From Posidonia oceanica (taxonomy: Eukaryota; Streptophyta; Magnoliopsida; Alismatales; Posidoniaceae), in contig JAZBRS010000020.1 in NCBI GenBank assembly GCA_037176725.1, positions 103,496,501 through 103,560,500 on the forward strand: a stretch of 64,000 nucleotides of DNA. The letters are read 5' to 3'. Position numbers and translations under genes: made by a program. Position 1 is the first letter of the stretch. The number at the start of each line of letters is the position of its first letter. Below, in pieces: positions 20,460-29,800 of this stretch. Below the pieces are notes generated by a model that saw nothing but the letters and a program-made list of their open reading frames with translations, did no database searches and was not told the origin of the DNA.

Positions 20460-21870
20460 TTATTTACTTTTGGGTCCAGTTGTGGTTTAAGAATCATTTA
20501 ATTTTTGATTTAAATCATATTGCATTACAGTCTGGTCCGCCCATTTAGTTTAATTGCATGCAGGTCCTTAACATATTTCATTTAAATCATTTAAATGTTA
20601 GTTTAAATCATACATTGCATTTCAGTCCTTAAGTTTCTGCTATTTGCTTTTGGGTACAGTTCTGATTGATAAATCATTTAATGCTGCATTAAAACCTTAT
20701 TGCATTGCATTTAAATCCTCTGCTTTGATTTATTTGCAAATCAGTCCAGTTGCAGTTCCAGCATCTCATTTAAATCTGATTTTTACCTTATTGCATTGCA
20801 TAAAAAACCCTAAAAATGTTTTAATTACATCTGAGTCCAGTCTGTTGTGAATCATGCATTTAATCTGCATTTTTACCATATTGCATTGCATTTTAAATCC
20901 TATGGTTTGCTATTATTGCATCTAGGTCCTCCGATCAATCAGATTTCATTTAAATCATGTTTTAAACTATATTGCATTGCTGTTTAGTCTAGAAACATGT
21001 TTTAATTGCAAGTCAGTCCTTAGAACATTCATTCATTCATTTATTTAAATGTGATTTTTAACCTTATTGCATTGTAATAAAGCCCTCAGGGTTTTAATAT
21101 TTGCATTTAGGTTCAGTTTGGTTTCAGCTGTGATTTAAATGTGAATTTTAAACCTTATTACATTGCAATAAAGTCTTGCAAGTTTCAATTATTACATTTA
21201 AGTCCAGTTCGCTTTGAATTGTGATTTAAATGTGATTTTTAAACCTTATTACATTGTAATAAAGTCCTGTGGTTTTACATTAGTGCATTTAGGTCCAGTT
21301 TGCTTCCAACTGTGATTTAAATGTGATTCTAAACTTTATTACATTGCAATAAAGTCCTGTAACTTGTAATTATTGCATTTAAGTCCTTTGCACATGCATA
21401 CAACACTTAAATGGCTCTTGTAAACCACATTGCACTGTTTAAAAGCCCAATAGTTTTTCTAAATTGCATGTCAGTCCGCATTGCCTACTGCAGCTTGCTT
21501 GCATACCTATTTTGCATTGTACTTAGGCCCTGTATGTTTTTGAAAACTGCATTTAGGTCCTTTCTTGTATTATTACATGCATATCTTGCCATTAATGTCG
21601 CATTTAGCCATTGCTTGCATATTGCTCTGCTGCATCCTCATTTTTGCATGCATTTGCCATGTTGCATTGCATTTTTGCCACATTTTGCATATAGGCCCCT
21701 GTACTTTCCCTAAATTGCATTTAGGTCCCTGTCTTTGTATTTCTGCATGCATTGCATCCACACATCATTGCATCTGCTTCTTAGCATGCATTTACCTTGT
21801 TGCATTTGCATTTTGCCATGTTTTGCACATAGGCCCCTGCATTTATTTTAATTGCACATGGGTCCCTACA
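20460..21870 (+). repeat. About 90-bp tandem array of ATTGCATTTAGGTCC units in LTR-5
   Basis: The words GCATxTAGGTCCxG, ATTTAAATGTGATTTTxAA and TTGCATTGCAATAAAGTCC recur every 90-100 bp (near 20570, 20650, 20740, 20833, 20924, 21012, 21110, 21200, 21291, 21382, 21472, 21556). Spacing is regular but units are diverged. It shares the AGGTCC phrase with LTR-4. Confidence 0.65.
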
Positions 21871-22563
21871 TTTGCATTCATGCATGCATAGCATTCCCAT
21901 ATCATTGCTCATAGCACCCTAGCATCATTTTGAGCATTTTTAGCTCCCTTGCCTGTAGGACACCCTGCATTGCACACACATAGGGGTAATTTGCACTTAG
22001 ACCCCCACTTAGATCACTTTTTCTGGCCCTTGAGCCTTCTGACTTGAAACCTGAATAACTTTTGATCGGACCGTTGGATCTTCACGATGTAACTGCCCAG
22101 GTCTTCCCGGATAAATGATCTTTCATTCTAACCAAAGTTATCTCAGATCAGGTCTCAGATTCTCAAGATAAGCCCATCTGAATCACTACATAGCACTCAT
22201 TGCCTAATCATTTGCATTGCATGCATCATTTTCGAGATCTATCTTCTCGTGCATGTAGATTACGCTTTACCGCTCCTGCTTTCGTTTTCGATGTTGCATG
22301 TCGCTTCGCATTTGCATGGTTTACCGCTGTTTTGTTTAATCGCCTGCATTTGCATTTAGGGCAGTGATGCTTATTGTCTGGAGTTCTTACGAACCAGAGC
22401 TTGCCCGTTCGAAACACTAACAGCGCTGCTGAGCATATAGATTGCACGTTTAATTCCCTACACGCATTTCAGCACTTAGAGTATACCTTTGAGCATGTAA
22501 TAAAGCATTCATGGCACTTAGGCATTCATCATGCATTTTCTGGCGTATGCGAGCGTTAAGTCT

Positions 22564-22640
22564 AGAAAGACCGATTCTCGGACGGATCGGGGGTGCCTAA
22601 CACCTTCCCTGAGCGTAACAGGAGTCCTTGCCCTTTCTCT
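22564..22640 (+). other. Conserved GGGTGCCTAACACC block of LTR-5
   Basis: This is the same block as in LTR-4, LTR-6 and element A. Two further conserved stretches lie just upstream in all of them: GATCGGACCGTTGGATCTTC (22050-22080) and GCAGTGATGCTTATTG with a GTTCTTACGAACC hairpin (22360-22400). Confidence 0.65.
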
Positions 22641-22955
22641 TGGCGCGTAATGACCATATTGCCCTTATCCTAGGCACGAGTCACATTTGCATAGCATTTG
22701 CATTCTTTTCTCTTTCTTTCTTTCTTCTTTGCATGGTTTCTCATGCTTTCCCCAGTTTTCCTTGTCTCCTAATTTAGTAGACACGGTGACGACTCTGATT
22801 TAGTCTTATCTTTGTTTTTTCCTCTTTGTCCAGTGTTTCTGAGTAGAGCATCCTTCCTCGGGTCCTACCGCTAATAGTGAACCTAATTCCGATCGATGCA
22901 CGCGAGCTTTGGCATCGTGCATGGACGATTCGAATTTCGAGATTATTATAGCTGG

Positions 22956-23640
22956 TATTTGGAAGATTGAAGATGGCGGAGCAGTGGCGGTCTGAAATAC
23001 CGAGGTGCTTTGTGAGCCTAGTGCTTTGAAGATTGGCAGCTGGCCTGATGGCGACCTAGCTGTTCTAAAGATTGGGGAGACAGGAGGCGATTGTGGCTTG
23101 GGGTCCAATAGTGGTGATTTCCTCCATAGCAGGAGCTGTGAGTCTTCCTTTCCCTTGTCACGAATGGTAGCTATTTGGGGTTGGGGTCTGGACAGCTCGA
23201 ACTTGCAGAGTATCCCTAGACGATTGGCAGGAATACTCACAATTGCTCCCCTGTATTTGAATTTCAACAACTGGTGAATAGGGGATGTCACAGCTCCGAC
23301 TTCTGTTAGCCAAGATCTCCCGAGGATGAGGGGTTCTAGGACTTCTTCTTCCATTATGATCACTATGGTGATGTTGGTTAAAGGACCCACTGTAATCTCC
23401 ATCTGTACTGTCCCTAGAGCCATCTTCTCGCTCTGATCAAATACGGTGCACATGAATGGAGTTTTGTCTAACCCGTTTTCATTGATCCCCAGCTTCCGGA
23501 GCATGGATAAAGAACTAAGACTTCTGCTTGCTCCGGTGTCAACTAGCACTCCTTGCAGCACATGATCATTGATGCCTATTGTGATGACGAGTGGCAACTA
23601 TTGTTCAGGCGATGGTGGAAGCTCGAATTCTCGGAAGACA
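22956..23640 (-). pseudogene. pol: Aspartic protease of element B
   Basis: Minus strand. A retropepsin domain opens with MPLVITIGINDHVLQGVLVDTGASRSL; the catalytic triplet D-T-G is at about 23535-23545 and the flap/second motif appears as EPLILGRSWL (about 23310). It would cut the Gag-Pol polyprotein. A Ser/Pro-rich tail leads up to the solo LTR-5 insertion at 22950, beyond which the frame goes on into the second protease-fold domain. A stop near 23600 separates it from the upstream gag frame. Confidence 0.8.
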
Positions 23641-23699
23641 ATATTTTCTTATTCAAATTGCTTGGTGACTTTTTGAACTAAGGCTAGGGAGCTTTCTTC

Positions 23700-25205
23700 C
23701 TACATGCTGTCTTGTGGCTCATCTTTTGCAACAAAGTTGAGCTGGTTGAGGAGGTTGAGATCTGCAATTGTCAGCTCTTTGTCTGCCTCACTGTCCCAGT
23801 CATCATCTGAGATTATCTCCACATCATTTGCTTGGCTGCCCCAGTCCTCATTCGAGATCACTTCCGCATCCTCTATGGGTTGGTGAGGCTCCTCTCTTAG
23901 TATTAGCGGGTTACGAACCATGGGAGTTTCATTATCATTGAATGCCATTATTTTGTGATTAGGAAGGGGGTTGTTGTAAATTTGCTGATGTGCCCCGGTT
24001 TGCTCCCTTTGTTTGGCCTTTTCAACTAGGACATCCCACTCAAACAGGTCTGCCTCCACCATGTCATAAACTGTATCTCTGAAGGTCCAGTAGTCATCTA
24101 TGCTGTGACCATGTCTTCTGTGGAATGGACAGTACTTGCTCTGGTCACAATTTGGAGTTTCTGACTTGGTTGGCGGGAGTTCAATTGCTTTTGCGTCCTC
24201 TAGTTCTATGAACATGTCCACCAGTGTGACCGGTAGAGGAGGGTAATGGTCCCTCTTTGCCCCTCTGGGTGGCAATAGCTGTGGAGGGGGAACATTATGA
24301 TAATTGCCCCTACTCCCATTGTTGTTGTGAGGGTTGCCATTGTTGCCTTGCTTGCCCTGATTGCCCCTATTCCATTGTGGTCGAGGAGCATTCCATAGGG
24401 GGCGGATTTGCTACTGCTGAGGAGGATTGTTCCATGTTTGAGGAGGGCGGCTCCATGATTGTTGTTGAGGAGGGCGGTTCCATGATTGTTGCTAGGGAGG
24501 ATGACTCCATGTTTGTTGCTGGGGAGGATGCCCCGTGTTGGTTGCTGGGGAAGATGACCCCATGTTTGTTGCTGAGGAGGATGGTTCTGCTGTGGCTCAT
24601 GGGTCACTATAGCTCTTTTTTTGTATGGTTTTGGTGCGGCATTTATTCTGTTTATAGTTCCAGTCACACCTTCTACCATTTGTGCCTTTCTGTTCTTCTT
24701 GGGCTCCTTTATGAATTCATGTAGATTCTCTTTGACAGAGGCAGCCACTTCGTACAGAGCTGCTACATTGGGACAGTAAGCATTTACAAGTGCCTTCTTC
24801 ATTGGTCCAGTAGAATTTGCAATAAGGGTCTGGACCACTTGCCTTTCTGGAATGGTCAAGCCTGATCTGGTTGCCATTTCACGCCATCTATTAGCGAAGG
24901 TTACCCAGCTTTCGCCTTGCTTCATGACTTCTTTGCTTTGGTCATGGAAGGTCGGTTTTGGATCTATCTTGTGCTGGTACTTGGTTAGAAAGCTTTCTCG
25001 GATCTTATCAAAGCTGTTGAGATCTTCCTTGGAGAGGGTGAGGAACCAGCCATAGGTTCTCCCTCTAGTGAGTAGAAAAATAAATGTATAAGGAGCCCCA
25101 GATCATAGAAGTAAGGGGCTGACTCGATCTGGAACCGCACGAGGTGACTATGTGGGATCGTAGTTCCATTGAATTTGGGAGTCTACGGGTATTTGAAACC
25201 CAAGG
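23700..25205 (-). pseudogene. gag: Gag of element B, N-terminally deleted
   Basis: Minus strand. The capsid region is recognisable from WVTFANRWREMATRSGL and GPMKKALVNAYCPNVAALYEVA (24700-24920). A C-terminal segment has YCPFHRRHGHSIDDYW (24100-24140), the CxxH-type metal-binding motif common in Tat Gag. A Gln/Pro/Asn-rich stretch at 24400-24600 is an in-frame minisatellite of about 33 bp (CATGTTTGTTGCTGGGGAGG). Frameshifts occur near 24250 and 24920. Compared with C, the Gag start and about 1.9 kb of leader are missing; sequence passes directly into the leader at about 25215. Confidence 0.75.
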
Positions 25206-25434
25206 GAAGCTTGAAGGGGAGGTGATTTCAGTTATTTGGACGTAGAAGAAAAAACGAAAAGGGTCACGATGCCTCAAAACACTATGAGGAATTTCACCGC
25301 TACCTTAAAACTTATGAAAAAAAAAAACTAACAAAAAAAAAACTAGAAATGAAGATAACAAGGTAGAAGAAGAAAAAAGAAATTACTCACCTTGCACGGG
25401 GGCACTTTTAGCCGTCCCACCGTGATCGCCAATC
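25206..25434 (-). promoter_or_regulatory. Leader and primer-binding site of element B
   Basis: Directly left of LTR-2, the minus strand reads TTGGCGATCACGGTGGGAC (25412-25432). This resembles element A's TGGCGACTCCGCTGGGGA and matches the position of a tRNA primer site (Arg type in Ogre elements). A consensus splice donor, CAAG/GTGAGTAA, follows at about 25386-25396. The same leader occurs at 33600-33814 in C. Confidence 0.65.
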
Positions 25435-26785
25435 TGTGGATATGGGGTTTTGGAGGAGAAGGGGCTTATTTTGGTTCAATTTGCTCTTTCTCAGGGTCCC
25501 CTTTTTGTATCCAACTTTGTCACTCTACAGGTGATGGAATTGGTGTGATCGCCACTCTTGGTTCACTTTCGTCGGCCCTCGAGACGCCTTGGGAGATGTG
25601 ATATGAGTTGCGGGTTCAGCTACCTTGGGACAACGCCAGCGTTGCCCAAGGGTGCCCGTGCTTGGTAAGTTTTTTCTTCTTCTTCTTCTTCCTTGTAAAA
25701 CAGATTTAAAGATGCGGATTAACAAAGTGTAGTATACAATTCAAAGCAAATAAAAAAGTGACATGAAAAAAGAAAAGAGAAAAAGACTTACCCGAGGGGT
25801 TTTAGGCCCCCAATTGCAACTATGTATGAATATGACTAGCTACAACAATATGTGAAATGAAATATGATATGCAAACTATTAAAAAGAAAACCCCCTTTTG
25901 ATATGGATGGCATGCAACAGAATGCAATATGCCATTGGCATGGTTGAAGATGGAAGATGACTCAAGCTCTCTCAAAACTCTTTCTCAACTCACTTGATTT
26001 CCACAATTTTTCTCTCATAAATTTCCCTCTAAAATTGTGTTCCTCTCTCCAAAAACCGTCCCCTAACCTTGTGGGGGTACCCCTGCTTTTATAGAAGTAG
26101 GGGAGGAACAAATATGGACACAAAGGCCAAGTCAGCAAAATTTCCTATTTCAGAAGTGTTACACGCATTATAAGTGGGAATCCCAGCGTATAACGACCTT
26201 CGAGGCATAACTGCCAGGATAAAGGAATATTCCCCAATTAAAACTTGATTAAGTGTCATTAAACTAGTGTTAATTGCATTGACTGGTCAACAGAGTCTAA
26301 AGAAGGCAAAAACACGGATTTTGTATTTGGCCAAATAAGGAAAGTTGTGGAACACAATTCAGAGGTGTTATACGCTGGATTCTCAGAGTCTAACATTAAA
26401 CACGGGGATTCACACTTATAACACACCTAGGTTGCAAACTTGCCAAATTTGGCCTCTCAATCATGGGGACATGTCTCAATCAAATAAAGAGGTAATGATG
26501 GCTCTATGGATAAGGAACATTGACCCGTTTGACTTTGAATAATTGGTTTGGGTCCAAAAGGAAAGTTGGGCTAATATGGAAGGAGATTGAACTGGATACG
26601 TTAAACGCAGGGATTCACGCTTATAACGTTAAACGCAGGGATTCACACTTATAATGTCTCAGATTGGCAATTGAGCTTTTGGAGAGTACTTACGCTGAGC
26701 AAATTGCTTCTAATGATGAGTGGTACATGATTTAGTGCAGTGGTACCTAAAAATGCAAGGGGAGTGCCAAAACGGGGTATCTACA
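25435..26785 (-). mobile_element. LTR-2, shared by elements B and C
   Basis: At 1351 bp it runs TGTGGATATGG..GGGGTATCTACA on the plus strand. A primer-binding site of B touches its left end and a polypurine tract of C touches its right end, so it is B's 5' LTR and C's 3' LTR at once. The TATA box in its inverted repeat is at 26080-26103 and the long hairpin at 25623-25651. Palindrome clusters lie at 26157-26195, 26366-26422 and 26598-26655 (GTTAAACGCAGGGATTCACG). Confidence 0.88.
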
Positions 26786-26799
26786 GATTGCCCCTCCTT
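26786..26799 (-). promoter_or_regulatory. Polypurine tract of element C
   Basis: The minus strand reads AAGGAGGGGCAATC immediately before the LTR's TGTAGATACC. Element A has GGGAGGGGCATC in the same place. It serves as the plus-strand primer in reverse transcription. Confidence 0.7.
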
Positions 26800-26939
26800 G
26801 TAGGTGGCTTCGGCACGAAGCTAGCTACAAGGCGAGACGATACCCCCGTGTGGTGCTACCCAGGGATTCTAAAAGAAATCCAATGCCTGCTGCCACCAGA
26901 CTTGGACGAGACATAAAGAGGTCGGCTAAAGAAACACGG

Positions 26940-27110
26940 CCAAGGGGATTGCCCAAGGGGAACAAATTAAAGACTTGCCACGGGGGTTGCCCGCGGGGGT
27001 CAAACTAAAAGACTTGCCACGGGGGTCAAACTAAAAGACTTGCCACAGGGATTGCCCGCGGGGGTCAAACTAAAAGACTTGCCACAGGAGTTACCCGTGG
27101 GGGTCAAACT
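26940..27110 (-). repeat. GACTTGCCACGGGGG tandem repeat
   Basis: Four to five units of roughly 27-43 bp contain GACTTGCCACxGG, then TTGCCCGCGGGGGTCAAAC. CCCGCGGG is a perfect palindrome at the unit centre. It lies in C's 3' untranslated region. Confidence 0.75.
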
Positions 27111-27330
27111 TAAAAGATGGATAGCTAATGTTTCTGACGACCACTCAATGCGAATGCAATACAATGCGTTATGCATGGATGCGTGCTGGTGGGAATGCAA
27201 AGGAGATGATCATGATATGCAATGCATGACCCTAGATAATGAGGTTCCTCTATTACTACCAGCTTCAATTTGTATACTAGGTTGGCTCAGGAATTTTTCT
27301 CACCATCTAAGGCGGACTGACACATGCGTG

Positions 27331-27720
27331 AATGCAATTTGTCATAATCAGGTGCCCTTTCATCAAGTGTAGCCTACACTCTCTACGGGGACCGTCGTCT
27401 TATGATACGCGGGTTGGTGAGCGAGAGGTCCATGATGTTCCCAGGTGTTGGGCAAAGGGGGTTGACCCCTTCTCTACTAGCCGCGTTGGCTCTATTTGTC
27501 ACAATCAAGTGTCCTTTCATTGAATGTTGCCTACATTCTTGACAGGGACCGTCGTCTTGTGACCTGAGAGTTAGTGAATGATGGGTCCGCTAGTACCGTT
27601 GGCTTTATTCGCCAGAATCAAGTGTCCTTTCATCGAATGTTGCCTACATTCTCGACAGAGACCATCGTCTTCTAACCCGGGAGTTAGTGAACGATGGGTC
27701 CACTAATACCGTTGGCTTTG
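27331..27720 (-). repeat. 116-164-bp tandem repeat, three copies
   Basis: Starts are at about 27331, 27495 and 27611. Shared landmarks are AATCAAGTGTCCTTTCAT, GCCTACATTCT, ACCGTCGTCTT and GTTAGTGAAxGATGGGTCC. The first copy carries about 48 extra bases. Confidence 0.7.
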
Positions 27721-27721
27721 C

Positions 27722-28060
27722 TTTGTTTACCCGGTTGTGCTCCGGGATTCTTTGCTTTGGTAACCCGGTTATGCTTTAGGATTCTTTGCTTTGGTTACCT
27801 GATTGTGCTCCGGGACCCTTTGCTTTGGTTACCCGGTTATGCTCCGGGGTTCTTTTCTTTGGTGACCCGGTTATGCTCCGGGATGCTTTGCTTTGGTGAC
27901 CCGATTTTGCTCCCGGTTGCTTTGCTTTGGTGACCCGGTTATGCTCCGGGTTCCTTTGCTTTGGTGACCAGGTTATGTTCCGGGATTCTTTGCTTTAGTG
28001 ACCCAGTTATGCTCCGGGGTTCTTTGCTTTGGTGACCCAGTTATGCTCCGGGGTTTTTTT
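27722..28060 (-). repeat. 34-bp tandem array with CCCGG..CCGGG hairpins, ten copies
   Basis: Ten consecutive units consist of TTTGCTTTGGTGACCCGG, then TTATGCTCCGGGATTC, with a strict 34-bp period. Each can form a CCCGG/CCGGG stem with a 7-base loop. It sits about 1 kb before C's polypurine tract. Spurious Leu/Gly/Cys-rich ORFs overlap it on the plus strand. Confidence 0.85.
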
Positions 28061-29459
28061 TTTTTTAACTTTATATGCCTGATATGGCACGGATAACGTT
28101 ATCCGCTGAATTTTCTGCGTCCAACGCCGGAAAGCTGATTTGAACGTTATATGCCTGATATGGCGTGAATAACGTTATCCGCTGAGTTTTCTACGTCCAA
28201 CGCTGGAAAGATTTTTCTGCACAATCTTAACAAATTTGTTATTCCATCTAGGGTTATTATCGCCCCTGGTCCAAAGTAAGCATAAAGAAATAATTAACAT
28301 GAAATAAACAAACGAAAATTAGGTTTTTGGATAACGAGCTTTAGCCTCAACTTTGTTGTCTAAAGATGGCATGCCAAACGAGGGGCTGTCTCTTTTCGAG
28401 ATCCCAACCTTGGCTCGTAGGTGAATACCAAATGACCGTCCTAAATAGGAGGGGTCAAGTACGACACAGAGTCGTAAAATTTCCTAGATTTTTGCATCAT
28501 CGGCCTGCTTGTTATCAGTTTTTTGAGGTGATGTTGGTTGGGTAGATTTTACCCTACTCACTATTTTTGGATTTTTGATCTTTTGCTATCATTTTTTGGA
28601 TTTTTGGTTTTTCTCATATTTTGGATTTTTGGTTTTCTCATTTTTTGGATTTTTGGTTTTATAATTTTTTTTGAATTTTCGGTTTTATAATTTTTTTGGA
28701 TTTTTGGTTTTATCATTTTTTTGGATTTTCTGGGAGAAGAAGAATCTTCCATGGAGTTGGAAAATAGGAGACCTCATGGTCGGGAAACCTTGATAATTGA
28801 ATCCCTTGTGCATCTTGGAGCCATGGATGCTTCAGGCTTGCTTTGGCACCTAACTGCCCCTAGACCTAGGCTTCTGCCCCTTGCCTCTAATGTGTACAGT
28901 GCAGGATGTGGGTGGAAGGAATGGTCAATGTCCTATCCTAAGATGTCAGCTAAAGATTTGAAGCCTATACCCCTCCCAGTTCAAGATTGATTCCTACTGC
29001 GCCTTAGTATTTTCCCAGTTTTTTTTTGACTCCTGGACAGCTTCTTTGCTGCCTTCTTTTCCATTCTCTTTCTTTTCTTGCACATGGACAGCTTCTTTGC
29101 TGTCTTCTTTTCTTCTTTTTTTCTCTAGGTATTTTGGCAAGTAGTCTCACCCCATTTGAGTGCTCAGCCAATGGATACTCATTCCTTGACGAACCGAGAC
29201 ACTCTTCTATTTAGTACACTCCCCTCTTTCTTGCGCTTCTAAGTTTTGGCCTTAGACGCCTACCTGATTTATATTAGGGTAACGTGTATGACTCAAGGGA
29301 TGTGTGCAGACTTGTTGTTCATGAACTGGGAGCGGGCTCCTTATGATTTGCCTCTATCTCAGTGTTGGATCATTTTCCCTCCTTCTCCCACAAGCTGTTT
29401 GTGAGGTGAGGTTAAGGTATGACTCTTAGGCTTTGGAAACTGTAGGTCCTCAAGCACGT
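28061..29459 (-). other. 3' untranslated region of C, colinear with B
   Basis: 28080-28210 holds two GTTATCCGC/GCGTCCAAC inverted repeats (GATATGGC..GAATAACGTTATCCGCTGA twice, about 68 bp apart). 28205-29460 follows B's 10180-11540 closely: T-rich repeat, ATCTTCCATGGAGTTGG, repeated GGACAGCTTCTTTGCTGCC at 29035 and 29090, and CAGTGTTGGATCATTT. No gene seen. Confidence 0.65.
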
Positions 29460-29660
29460 GCAATCTAGTGGCTCTGTGTGCATGTCAATGGTAGTACCGT
29501 TTGAGGTGCAGCGCATTCCAGGGATATTCAAACCTAGTGCCATCCTCTCTGGCCAAACAAATAGGCATTTCCCGGATATGCCTCAACCACCAAGTATGGT
29601 CCTTCCAATTTGGTCTCAGCTTCCCATGCTTGTGTGGAAGGAAATTCCTTCTCATTAAAT
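29460..29660 (-). pseudogene. pol: Integrase C-terminal remnant of C
   Basis: Minus strand. The sequence matches the last approximately 60 codons of B's integrase (11545-11710), including the KHGKLRPNW-like and GPYLVVE-like positions, with indels. It starts abruptly near 29660, where the rest of pol is missing. Confidence 0.65.
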
Positions 29661-29800
29661 TACACTTTTATTACGTGAAGGGATGTGTTTTATTTATGTA
29701 TTTTTCATGCTTGAACAAGATAAAGAAAAATAGGAAAATAAAGATGAAGTTTATTCACAATAACTAGGGGGATGCCCCTAGTGTTGCCTCCATCAGTAGG
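29661..29800 (-). other. Intron vestige and deletion junction in C
   Basis: 29745-29795 matches B's splice-donor region (CTACTGATGGAGGxAAC, GGGGCATCCCC, GTGAATAAAC). Left of it the AT-rich sequence runs directly into the integrase tail. The pol deletion therefore joined the intron to integrase. AATAAA is present on the minus strand (about 29750). Confidence 0.5.

Larger units (their letters stand above)
18370..22950 (+). mobile_element. Solo long Tat-type LTR (LTR-5)
   Basis: It starts TGTAGATACCCCATTTTTT and ends GAGATTATTATA; LTR-4's equivalent end is GGATTACTACA, so two C to T changes have turned the canonical CA end into TA. It is flanked by GCTGG (18365-18369, 22951-22955). Element B's reading frame continues in phase from one side to the other. 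At 4581 bp it is the same family as LTR-4. It contains a telobox array, a pyrimidine tract, an ATTGCAT..AGGTCC array and the conserved U5-side blocks. The Pro/Ser/His-rich ORFs at 18955-19610 come from the pyrimidine tract. Confidence 0.9.
9968..25434 (-). mobile_element. Tat-type LTR retrotransposon B (internal region, 3' LTR lost)
   Basis: On the minus strand, from right to left: primer site beside LTR-2, shortened leader and gag, protease, second protease-fold domain with G-patch, proline-rich linker, putative intron, RT, RNase H, archaeal-like RNase H and integrase, then a 3' untranslated region. The order PR-RT-RH-aRH-INT and the PBS/PPT types are those of the Tat lineage of Ty3/gypsy. 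Solo LTRs at 15722-16999 and 18370-22950 are later insertions, and codon phase is kept across both. The 3' LTR and polypurine tract are missing. The left boundary lies somewhere in 9968-10180. Several stops and frameshifts make it non-functional. Confidence 0.8.

Noticed and set aside
5130..22950. LTR-4 (inverted) and LTR-5 (direct) as the two ends of one element
   Set aside because: They are in opposite orientation and each has its own target duplication (ATATA and GCTGG), so they are independent solo LTRs.
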